Below, piece after piece: positions 39,937-46,835 of a stretch of 46,835 nt of DNA. The stretch comes from Verrucomicrobiota bacterium. Lineage in GTDB: Bacteria > Verrucomicrobiota > Verrucomicrobiia > Limisphaerales > J093. Location: the NCBI GenBank assembly GCA_029556615.1, contig JAKQDD010000169.1, positions 1 to 46,835 of the forward strand, read 5' to 3'. The notes below the pieces were generated by a model that made no database searches, was not told the origin of the DNA, and saw only the letters and a list, made by a program, of their open reading frames with translations. The position numbers were made by a program, and so were the translations under genes. Within the stretch, counting starts at the first letter, position 1. Every line of letters starts with the position of its first letter.

Positions 39937-41019
39937 CTACCGGCAGCCGCTGGCCGCGGCCTTATGGAGTTCCCACGAGCGGAGGCCGTAGCGGCTGAGG
40001 TAGAGGGGGATGTTCTTGAAAAGGCGGTTTTCCTGTTCGATTTCACGGATCATGTGACGTTTGGCCATCGAGAGATCGTTGCAGAGGAGGGTAATGGAAC
40101 CTCCGTTGCCGCCGGCGCCGTTGACCTTCCATCCGACGGCTCCGTGGGCGCGGGCGATCTCGATGACGCGCAGGGCTTCGGGGCTGACGAGCGAAGCGTG
40201 GAGGCGTTGTTGGGCCTCGGTGTTTTCGATCATGGCCCGGCCCAGCGCCTCGAAGTCGCCGGCGTACACCGCATCGCGGGACTTTTCCGCGGTGCCGCGG
40301 AGATCGTTCAAGCGCTTGCAGTCGGGTCCCTCGGACTCGAGCTCGCGGATGACCTGTTCGTGGATCTTGGAGGAATCGTGGGCCCGGCCGAAGTAGATGA
40401 GGACGAGCCGGCGTTCGAGCTCCCACCAGAGGGCATTGGGGATTTGGATTGGGGAGACGGAGGCCCAGGGGAACTGTCTCATTTCGATGTAATTGATGCC
40501 GCCGTAAGCGGAGCAGAGCTGGTCCTGGATACCGCACTGGAGGCCGAGCATGCTGACCTCGACGTGGTGGGCGGCCTGCGCGATTTCGTGGGGCGTGAGG
40601 TGTCCCGGGGTGAGGCGGTCGAGGGCGCCCAGGAGGGCGACGGAGACGGCGGCGGAAGTCCCGGTGGAAGCGCCGGCGGGGGCCTCCGAGTAAATGGAGA
40701 CCTGGAGATCGAGGTCGAGGGGGATCTTCATGTACTGGATGGCGGCTTCGAGCAGCGGGTGGTGGGTCCAGGTTTTCTGCCCCGGCTCGACGGTGTAACG
40801 GAGGCCGTAATTCTCGGCTTGAATGGTCACGCGGTTTCGTTCGCCGCTTCCGGGGAATACCTCGACTTGCACCTCGGCGTAGGGATAGACGCCGATGTTG
40901 AAGATCTTGCCGTGTCCCGCGAACCAGGTATCGGTCCATCCGCCGTTGTCGGCGATGCGGATGGGGGCAACGCTGTTGATGACGCGGATGGGCGAGGGTG
41001 GAGATGACGAATCGCGCAT
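39937..41019 (-). CDS. GHMP-family sugar kinase (heptose/fucose-kinase-like)
   Basis: About 360 residues from ATG 41019 (AGGGG four bases upstream; ATG 41040 is a weaker alternative). The GHMP landmarks are VAPIRIADNGGWTDTWFAG (substrate end), SEAPAGASTGTSAAVSVALL (the ATP-binding PxGxGxGxS-type loop, 111-128) and KVNGAGGNGGSITLL (third motif). The GGWTDT and EAPAGAS patterns match D-glycero-D-manno-heptose-7-phosphate kinases and fucose/N-acetyl-sugar kinases. It phosphorylates a sugar at the anomeric or another hydroxyl. It lies 95 bases upstream of the PHP hydrolase gene in a four-gene cluster with lyase and epimerase, so an N-acetylhexosamine or released sugar is the probable substrate. 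Confidence 0.85.
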   Translation of the reverse strand: MRDSSSPPSPIRVINSVAPIRIADNGGWTDTWFAGHGKIFNIGVYPYAEVQVEVFPGSGERNRVTIQAENYGLRYTVEPGQKTWTHHPLLEAAIQYMKIPLDLDLQVSIYSEAPAGASTGTSAAVSVALLGALDRLTPGHLTPHEIAQAAHHVEVSMLGLQCGIQDQLCSAYGGINYIEMRQFPWASVSPIQIPNALWWELERRLVLIYFGRAHDSSKIHEQVIRELESEGPDCKRLNDLRGTAEKSRDAVYAGDFEALGRAMIENTEAQQRLHASLVSPEALRVIEIARAHGAVGWKVNGAGGNGGSITLLCNDLSMAKRHMIREIEQENRLFKNIPLYLSRYGLRSWELHKAAASGCR

Positions 41020-41191
41020 AGACCCCTGAGATTCTGCCATTGGGCGTGGGGGCGGGCAAAGCGGAATGTGTCTGAGGATTCCTGCTTGCGCGGGGGATTG
41101 GGGGCGGGCATTCTGAGGCATACTACGGTTTGGCGTGGGACCCGGGTGGGATGGGACTGACAGGAAACGATGGCGTAACAGAATCAAGCTT

Positions 41192-41956
41192 ATGCTGGTT
41201 ACAGGTCGGGATTTGAAGCGGTGGCGCGGAGCAGCGTTCACCTTGATTGAGTTGCTCGTGGTGATTGCGATCATTGCGATTCTCGCGGGCATGTTGCTCC
41301 CGGCACTGGCGAGTGCGAAGGACAAGGCGGCGCGGACGAAGTGTCTGAACAACACCCGACAGATTGGCCTGGCGGTCCACATGTATGCCGGGGACAACCG
41401 GGACAGCCTGCCCTATCCGAATTGGAATCCGCCGTGGCTGCCGGGCTGGCTCTACACGCCGGACGCCAGTGCGCCGCCCAACATTTGGTCGCGGAAGTAC
41501 GCCACCAACCTGACGCTGGCCTACGAGGGGGGACAGCTCTGGCCGTACATCAAGTCGGTCGGGATTTTCATGTGCCCGATCGAAAGAACGAACACAGCGG
41601 ATTTCAGGGCGCGCGCGAACAAGTTGTCGTCCTACGTCATGAATGGTGCGGTTTGCAGTTTTGGCCGGATCACGACCACCCACAAGCTGGGGGGGATCCG
41701 CGCCGATGCGATTCTGATGTGGGAACCGACCGAGAAGACGGTGAACGGCGTCAATTTCTTCAATGACGGCAGCAGCTACCCGCAGGATCCGGCGATGGGC
41801 GGCGACGGCGGCCCGAGCAAGCGCCACAAGACCGGGAGCATCATCCTCGGCATCGATGGCCACGGCGAATTCCTGAAATACTCGACGTTCACGAACGAAA
41901 TGCGGGTGGGTCCGAGTCGCGTCTGGTGGGCCCCCGACACCCGGGACGGTCACTAG
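41192..41956 (+). CDS. Single-gene pseudopilin-like secreted protein
   Basis: The 254-residue protein has a type IV pilin N-terminus: [20 protein letters not shown] with the mature-chain Phe16 and the conserved Glu20, then [18 protein letters not shown]. After that comes [20 protein letters not shown], the pattern of the very large verrucomicrobial/planctomycete pseudopilin family (each genome has dozens). The globular domain ends with [15 protein letters not shown]. Prepilin cleavage would be after Ala15, where most family members have Gly. It is probably part of an extracellular filament or a secretion-linked surface protein. Start at ATG 41192; the gene is divergent from the kinase and its stop abuts MITE-like copy B. 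Confidence 0.9.
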   Translation: MLVTGRDLKRWRGAAFTLIELLVVIAIIAILAGMLLPALASAKDKAARTKCLNNTRQIGLAVHMYAGDNRDSLPYPNWNPPWLPGWLYTPDASAPPNIWSRKYATNLTLAYEGGQLWPYIKSVGIFMCPIERTNTADFRARANKLSSYVMNGAVCSFGRITTTHKLGGIRADAILMWEPTEKTVNGVNFFNDGSSYPQDPAMGGDGGPSKRHKTGSIILGIDGHGEFLKYSTFTNEMRVGPSRVWWAPDTRDGH

Positions 41957-42060
41957 AGTCCTCGACTTGTGGAATATGGGGTCAACAGGTCAAGTTTGGC
42001 CCCTGCCGTTCCAAGCGTCCCCACCTTCCGTCGAGGACTCTACATTAGCGAGGCGCAGAG
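41954..42060 (-). mobile_element. MITE-like element, copy B
   Basis: Inverted copy of the element at 1608-1716: terminal repeats GAGTCCTCGAC (41956-41966) and GTCGAGGACTC (42030-42040) are identical to those of copy A, the outer flank CTCTGCGCCTCGC matches, and the core is about three-quarters identical by eye. It begins inside the stop region of the pseudopilin gene. A further 11-base inverted repeat, TAGCGAGGCGC (42046-42056) and GCGCCTCGCTA (42122-42132), extends on the right, so the full unit may be larger. Confidence 0.65.
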
Positions 42061-42141
42061 GGAGGGAGCCCCGCCGCACCCCGCGGTTGTCTTGGAATGC
42101 ATGCTTCATCGGTCTGAGGCGGCGCCTCGCTACCGTCCTCG

Positions 42142-42747
42142 ATGAAATCCCGGGCATGGATGGCGCTGGCTTGGGGAGTGGCCAGCGTCGGTTTGTTGTC
42201 GGCTGAGGAACCGCATCTTCTCCGGTTGTGGGAGGGGACGCCCCCGCTGGCCGTGGTGTCCGGCAAGCCCGAGGCGGCCCTGCCGCTTGATGCGGGGATG
42301 GACCCGGACATCATGCGGATCGGGAACGTCACCGAGCCGACTCTCGAGATGTTCCACCCGCCAGCGTGGTTGCTGTGCGAGGGGAACCGCCGGACAGCAG
42401 CCTATCCCGCGGCCGCGGATGAACCGTCCGTGCGGCCTGACTTCGGGATCCTCGTTTACCCCGCGTATCTCGCTTCCAAGGACGGACCGCCACCGCCGGT
42501 GGTCCGCGCCGAGGAGAAGCCCGGACCGGTGTTCCTGGTGCATGCGGACGACGACCGGTTGAGTTCGGAAAACAGTTTACAGTTCTACCTGGCGCTGAAG
42601 CGAACCGGCGTGGGTGCGGAATTGCACGTCTATCAGCAGGGCGGACACGGTTTTGGCATGCTGCCGCGGGGATTGCCGGTGCACGCGTGGCCCTCGCGTT
42701 GCGAGGAGTGGCTGCGGGCACAGAAGCTTGTTGCGCCGTTGCGTTGA
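42142..42747 (+). pseudogene. Decayed secreted esterase with a central deletion
   Basis: The 201 residues hold a signal peptide (MALAWGVASVGLLSAEE) and the two outer parts of an alpha/beta-hydrolase of the acetyl-xylan-esterase/BD-FAE type. The N-terminal part reads LLRLWEGTPPLAV ... TEPTLEMFHPP. The C-terminal part starts RPDFGILVYPAYL and keeps the Asp (LVHADDDRLSSEN) and the His (YQQGGHGFGM) of the triad. Between PP and RPDF only about 25 residues remain where about 110-120 are expected; the oxyanion loop and the GFSAGGH nucleophile segment are missing. The frame stays open, so an exact in-frame deletion or fusion occurred. It cannot be an active esterase. Confidence 0.78.
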
Positions 42748-42770
42748 CTGCCCCGCCCCGAAGCGAACGC

Positions 42771-43100
42771 AATCTGTGCTCCGCCCTGAATCGGCGAGGG
42801 GAAGTTCCGCACAGATTCGGGGCGGATCACGGATTGGGAGGGGGGCAGAGCGGGCTTGGCGGGGAGTGTAATCTGTGCTCCGCCCTGAATCGGCGAGGGG
42901 AAGTTCCGCACAGATTCGGGGCGGATCGCCGATTGGGAGGGGGGCAGAGCGGGCTTCGCGAGGAGGGCAATCTGTGCTCCGTCCTGAATCGGCGAGGGGA
43001 AGTTCCGCACAGATTCGGGGCGGATCGCCGATTGGGGATGGGCGATGCAATCGGCTTGGCGGGGAGTGGAATCTGCGCTCCGTCCTGAATCGGCGAGGGG
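42771..43100. repeat. About 99-base palindromic tandem repeat, 3.3 copies
   Basis: Copies begin at 42770, 42870, 42969 and 43070 (periods 99-101), the last one partial. Each unit holds nested inverted repeats: AATCTGTG with CACAGATT, TCCGCCCTGAATC with GATTCGGGGCGGA, and ATCGGCGA with TCGCCGAT, so every unit folds into a strong stem. Between the constant parts a short stretch varies (for example GGAGTGT against GAGGGC). No gene is evident from 42748 to 43168. Open frames across the array are by-products of the repeat. Confidence 0.85.
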
Positions 43101-43168
43101 GCCCACTATCTGTCCCCCTATCGCTCCCGCCGCGGTCAGCGCCCGCCGCTACAGACTGGCGCTCGCGG

Positions 43169-46100
43169 CTACAGACGGCGGAGTCGGTAAAAGCCGGCGT
43201 TGGTGCCCGGCTCAGCGGGAGTTGACCACTGGCTGCCCGTTTGTCCGGTGCTCACGGTGGTCCAGGCGGGTGGGAGCAGGGTGGGGGAATTCTCGACGTC
43301 GTAGGCAGTGCCGCCCGGATTGAGGATATCGAGGACGAGCATGCCGCTGACGATCCGTGCTCCTGCGATCTCGAGATCGCCGACGGGGTCGGGCGGGGGC
43401 AGGCTATGGGCGCGGGCGTAGAGGAAATGCGCATCGGTTTCTGCCCAGCAGGTCAGGCCGAATCGGTTTCCGGCGACGCCGGCGGGTCCGGTCCAAGTCC
43501 AAGTCTGGATCGCGGTGGGGTCATCGATCGGATAGGCGACGAGTCGGCATTGGCCGTTGTCATTGGCGAACGTGACGGCGAAGGGGTTACCCACGGTATA
43601 GACGTAGCCGAGGTCGCCGACGAAGAGATCCGACCACGCGCCGTGGGTCTTTCGACTGACATTCACCCCTCGCGGGACGCGGCCATCCGCCGTGGTCTCA
43701 CTGACGAACAGGACCCGCGCGTAGTTGTCGGCATCCTGGTAATCATAGACGAAGCCGATGCCGTCATCGTCGAAGGGGTGGAATCCCAACTCGAGGTAAT
43801 ACTGGGCGCTGGCGACGGGGGGTGCGAGCAGGGTTGTTCCCTCGGCGTTGGCCTTGGGTTGGATGAGGGTTCCCGTGGTGGTGGTGCCGAAGTTCGAGGT
43901 TTGCAGGAACGTGCCATGGGCGGTGACTTGCCACGCTGTGGGGGCGCCGTCGCCGGGCGGTGTCTCCCAGCCGGCGGGCAACTGGTCGGCCAACGGGACC
44001 GCGGTCCATTCCTCCCGGAAGACCTCCTGGTTGCCGACGGTGACGACGACGTCCTCGATCAGGGCGCCGTTGTCGACGGGGTTGGTGGCGGTTGCGGTGG
44101 CCCCGCCGCTTTGGCCCCAGAGGCCGACGCCGATGGCGCCCGTGCTGTGGTCGGTGTCCTGGAAGGTGAGGACGGACTCCCAAGCCGTGTCCCAGTCACC
44201 GAGCAAGGCGTTCCAGCCGGTGACCCGGACCTCGAAATCGGGTCCGGCTGCGGTGACCATGATGCGGAATCGTTTGTACCAGACACCGTCGGTGGGGTCG
44301 GTGGCGATCGAGGGGTCAGCGGCCAGCTCGCTGAACAGGCCGCTCGATCGTTTCTGGACGCTCACGCCGTAGGGTGCGCGCCACGCGGCGATGTTGTACT
44401 CGCCGCACATGGTCACGCGGTACCAGTTGTCTTCGTCCCGGTAGCGGAAGTAGAGGCAATTGCCGTCATTATCTCCCACGCTGAAGATGGCTTGGGCGGT
44501 GTAGTCGCTCCAGGCCGGGTTCCATGCCTCGGGGCGGATTACCATGCGCGGTCCTTCGAAACTGACATTCGGCACCACGGCGTCCGCGCCGATGAACGTG
44601 GCATCATCGGCCGAGCGGTAATCGTTGCTGTTCTCCCAGACTCCGCGGAACCCGCCGCCGAAATCCCTGACCACGAGTTGGCCGGGCAGGATGGGGTCGC
44701 GCTGGACATTGACCCACCGGGAGCCGAAGCCGTCCGACACGAGCAAGGCTTCGGCGAAATCCGGGTCCGAGCCGGTCTGATACTCGACCCGATTCGTCTT
44801 CCCGTCGTGGTCGGGATCGTCGTCCGGACCGGAAGTCAGGCGGCCCAGTTTGGACTGTTCCCATGAATCGGGCAGGCCGTCGGCGTCGGTGTCCGCCTCG
44901 AAGCGGGCTTCGAGCGTGTACGGTCGATTCAAGGTGAGATCGAGGGTCGGATCCAGCGACGTGACGTCACCGGACCAACCGGCGAACATGAAGCCGGCGT
45001 TGGGCTGAGCGGCAACAGCGACCACGGTCCCCTCGGCCTGCCAGGATTCCGCCGGAGCGTTGACAGTGCCGCCGGGCTCGGCGGTGACGGCCATGCGGAC
45101 CTCGGTGCGCCAGTTCCAGACGAGGGAAGACAGGTCGCTGATCGTGAAGGTGACAGACGACTCGCTGCCGGTGGCGGGAACCGACCCGACGCCGGTCCAG
45201 CCCGTGCAGATCCGGCGAACGCCGGGGTACTGCTCGATCGGGCTCGGGACGGACGCGGTGACGCTGGATCCTGCCGGGTAACCGTGGAGTCCGGATGCCG
45301 GCACCGGATTGCCGTAGGTCGAGGTGATCTGCAGCGGCAGGCCGTCGATGCCATGGACGCGCACGAAGTCGGCTTCGAGTCGGGACATGGCCCAACTGAA
45401 CAGGCCGATCCTGCCGTTGGCGAGCGTGCTTCCGGTGAAGTCGATGGGACCGTATGAGTGGACTTTCGCGGCGCCCAAGGGGTTGGCGACGATCTGCACC
45501 TGCAGGCGATCGCCGACGATGACCGCGCTGAGGTCGTAGGGCACGTTGGATGGCGGTGCGAACGCGGCGGTGGTTTCATGGAATACCTCTTCCCAGACAC
45601 CGGCCACGACTTTTTGGACCGAGAGCCCGCGGCGGACCCCTGCAGTGGAATTCTGAGCCCTGAGCGCGATTCGGTAGAAGTTCAGCTCGTCTTGATATCG
45701 AAGGAGCATTCCCTGGCCGTCGTCGTCGGCGGGTATCAGCCGGGCGGTGCAGACGTAGTTTGCCCAGGCGGGATCGCCGGCCACGAGGCTTGCAGCGGGG
45801 AAATCAACCACGCCGTCGGCGGTATTGCCCCCGAAGGAATCGCTGTTCTCGTGGAGGGTGCCGTACGATCCGTTGGCTCCGAGGGCGAGGGACCAGATGG
45901 GGACTCCAGCGTTTCCTGTGGCCGGATCGAGTCCTGAGCCGTCGGCTCTGGGGGTCACGACGGGGGTCCACCGGGTCAGGGCGTTCGGGTCGCTCACGAG
46001 GGGCACGGGGCTGAGCTGGGGATTGAAGATCCGGAAGCCCCGCGGTACCAACCCGCTCATTCCCCACGTCATGAACCCAACCTGCCCCTGGGCCGAACCG

Positions 46101-46732
46101 GGAAGAGCCTGGCCTTCGACCAGTCGGTACTCGACGGCTCCGCCGTCGGGATCGTCGACCACGACCAGCGTCAGCCGGTTGTCGCTGGTGACGCTGATCG
46201 TGACGTCGAACGGGAGGGCCTGGATGTTGACGAAGGAGGGCACATGCCCGGGCGTGCCGTCGCCGAACAACGGCGTGGCGACGTTGTCGACCTTCCGATC
46301 CACATTCCATCCGTTCCAGGGGAAGCCGGCCGTGGTCCGGACCTGGCGGGTGAAGGTGACCCGGTAGAAGTTTGTTGGGTTGTGGTATCCGAAGATCAGA
46401 CCGAACCCGTCGTCATCGCCTGCGACCAGGCGGGCCTTGAAGGTGAAGGCCGGGCCGGCGACGGCGTCGTTGATCAGCATGGCCGCGGTGGCGGTGGGCG
46501 AGGCCGCCGCGTTGTCCGTGTAGATGTTGCTCTGTTCGACGTACGCGCCGCTGACGATGTCATATTGCCAGCGGAGCGGGCCATCGATGTAGGTGCCAGG
46601 CGGTTGGACCGCTGTCCAGCCCGGGATCCCGCCGTCGAAATCGTCCTCGAACAGCAGGGTGGCTTCGGCCCCCCACGTCGTTGAGGACATCAGAACGTTA
46701 GCGCTCACGAGAACTGACCCGGGTGTGCTCAT
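43169..46732 (-). CDS. Large secreted multi-domain protein with four concanavalin-like domains, 5' end altered
   Basis: The 1187-residue protein contains four copies of a jelly-roll domain like the thrombospondin/COMP C-terminus, each marked by D-D/N-D-G ... Y.N/D..N.YRV: DDDGFGLIFGYHNPTNFYRV, DDDGQGMLLRYQDELNFYRI, DNDGNCLYFRYRDEDNWYRV and DDDGIGFVYDYQDADNYARV. Between the second and third lies an InlB-B-repeat-like strand (PNAGFMFAGWSGDV) and a DTDADGLPDSWE ... DPDHDGKTN calcium-binding type 3 repeat. It ends NAGFYRLRRL, a C-terminal module shared with the subtilase. No catalytic site is seen, so adhesion or carbohydrate binding is likely. The N-terminus MSTPGSVLVSANV is encoded by IS-end-like repeats; only the tail of a signal peptide (LMSSTTWGAEA) remains. 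ATG at 46690 is another start. Confidence 0.85.
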   Translation of the reverse strand: MSTPGSVLVSANVLMSSTTWGAEATLLFEDDFDGGIPGWTAVQPPGTYIDGPLRWQYDIVSGAYVEQSNIYTDNAAASPTATAAMLINDAVAGPAFTFKARLVAGDDDGFGLIFGYHNPTNFYRVTFTRQVRTTAGFPWNGWNVDRKVDNVATPLFGDGTPGHVPSFVNIQALPFDVTISVTSDNRLTLVVVDDPDGGAVEYRLVEGQALPGSAQGQVGFMTWGMSGLVPRGFRIFNPQLSPVPLVSDPNALTRWTPVVTPRADGSGLDPATGNAGVPIWSLALGANGSYGTLHENSDSFGGNTADGVVDFPAASLVAGDPAWANYVCTARLIPADDDGQGMLLRYQDELNFYRIALRAQNSTAGVRRGLSVQKVVAGVWEEVFHETTAAFAPPSNVPYDLSAVIVGDRLQVQIVANPLGAAKVHSYGPIDFTGSTLANGRIGLFSWAMSRLEADFVRVHGIDGLPLQITSTYGNPVPASGLHGYPAGSSVTASVPSPIEQYPGVRRICTGWTGVGSVPATGSESSVTFTISDLSSLVWNWRTEVRMAVTAEPGGTVNAPAESWQAEGTVVAVAAQPNAGFMFAGWSGDVTSLDPTLDLTLNRPYTLEARFEADTDADGLPDSWEQSKLGRLTSGPDDDPDHDGKTNRVEYQTGSDPDFAEALLVSDGFGSRWVNVQRDPILPGQLVVRDFGGGFRGVWENSNDYRSADDATFIGADAVVPNVSFEGPRMVIRPEAWNPAWSDYTAQAIFSVGDNDGNCLYFRYRDEDNWYRVTMCGEYNIAAWRAPYGVSVQKRSSGLFSELAADPSIATDPTDGVWYKRFRIMVTAAGPDFEVRVTGWNALLGDWDTAWESVLTFQDTDHSTGAIGVGLWGQSGGATATATNPVDNGALIEDVVVTVGNQEVFREEWTAVPLADQLPAGWETPPGDGAPTAWQVTAHGTFLQTSNFGTTTTGTLIQPKANAEGTTLLAPPVASAQYYLELGFHPFDDDGIGFVYDYQDADNYARVLFVSETTADGRVPRGVNVSRKTHGAWSDLFVGDLGYVYTVGNPFAVTFANDNGQCRLVAYPIDDPTAIQTWTWTGPAGVAGNRFGLTCWAETDAHFLYARAHSLPPPDPVGDLEIAGARIVSGMLVLDILNPGGTAYDVENSPTLLPPAWTTVSTGQTGSQWSTPAEPGTNAGFYRLRRL

Positions 46733-46835
46733 GAGAAGTGACCCACCTGGGTGAAGGGCGGGAGGATTTCCTTTCCAAGGGGGAGGTCGCGGAAGGAGAA
46801 AACCCTTGCCCCACCTGGACGGCCGAGGGCCGTTC
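46698..46835 (-). mobile_element. Probable insertion-sequence end (IS21-like)
   Basis: Two adjacent 24-base units, GCTCACGAGAACTGACCCGG... (46703-46726) and GCTCATGAGAAGTGACCCACC... (46727-46750), share the GCTCA-GAGAA-TGACCC pattern. Repeated near-copies like this occur at the ends of IS21-family elements, whose ends read GGGTCA...GAGC on the other strand. The boundary falls in codons of a signal peptide. The rest of the element, if any, is beyond the right edge, and no transposase part is recognisable in the 85 bases that follow. Confidence 0.45.

Noticed and set aside
42771..43100. CRISPR array
   Set aside because: Units are 99-101 bases with almost no variable spacer, and no cas gene is near; this is a palindromic tandem repeat.

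Overview
The window is high-GC bacterial DNA, most likely from the phylum Verrucomicrobiota (Limisphaerales/Pedosphaera-like). The pointers are a PEP-CTERM exoprotein, a one-gene pseudopilin of the [16 protein letters not shown] type, very large secreted beta-rich proteins with a shared C-terminal module, and a long internally repeated surface protein. Nearly every gene is on the minus strand; only a PEP-CTERM gene, one radical SAM gene, a pseudopilin and a decayed esterase are on the plus strand. No rRNA or tRNA gene was recognised.

Layout from left to right. 1-1578: surface protein running off the left edge, followed by about 700 bases of non-coding DNA with a MITE-like element and minisatellites. 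2290-8068: pseudouridine synthase (RluE-like) behind a giant KP-43-type subtilase. 8115-8806: scrap zone with a RecQ helicase cut off at its Walker B motif and a stray 85-base copy of the subtilase gene. 8808-13201: aldehyde dehydrogenase, slipin/NfeD membrane pair, RsmI. 13394-14318: PEP-CTERM gene with a strong terminator. 14598-23309: six-gene operon holding the AmmeMemoRadiSam system, a fused membrane spermidine-synthase-like protein, a predicted six-hairpin glycosidase and a PQQ-type beta-propeller.

24814-36092 is the most striking part: thirteen tightly packed minus-strand genes, most overlapping by 4 bases. They form a complete type II fatty-acid/polyketide assembly line: dehydratase, Cys-less ketosynthase-beta, ketosynthase-alpha, two ketoreductases, nitroreductase-like flavoprotein, elongated acyl carrier protein and a dead dehydratase paralogue. 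With them come two radical SAM enzymes that look like archaeal tetraether synthase (Tes), a hexapeptide acyltransferase, a polytopic membrane protein and a third radical SAM enzyme. A fourth radical SAM gene converges on the operon end. I infer a dedicated pathway for an unusual lipid or polyene whose alkyl carbons are modified or joined by radical chemistry; the product is unknown.

36266-41019 is a sugar cluster (AGE-type epimerase, NanA-like lyase, PHP metallohydrolase, GHMP kinase) consistent with amino-sugar or sialic acid use. 41192-46835 holds a pseudopilin, a second MITE-like copy, an esterase that has lost its nucleophile segment, a 99-base tandem repeat array, and a 1.2-kilo-residue secreted protein whose signal peptide appears to have been cut by an IS-like end at the right edge.
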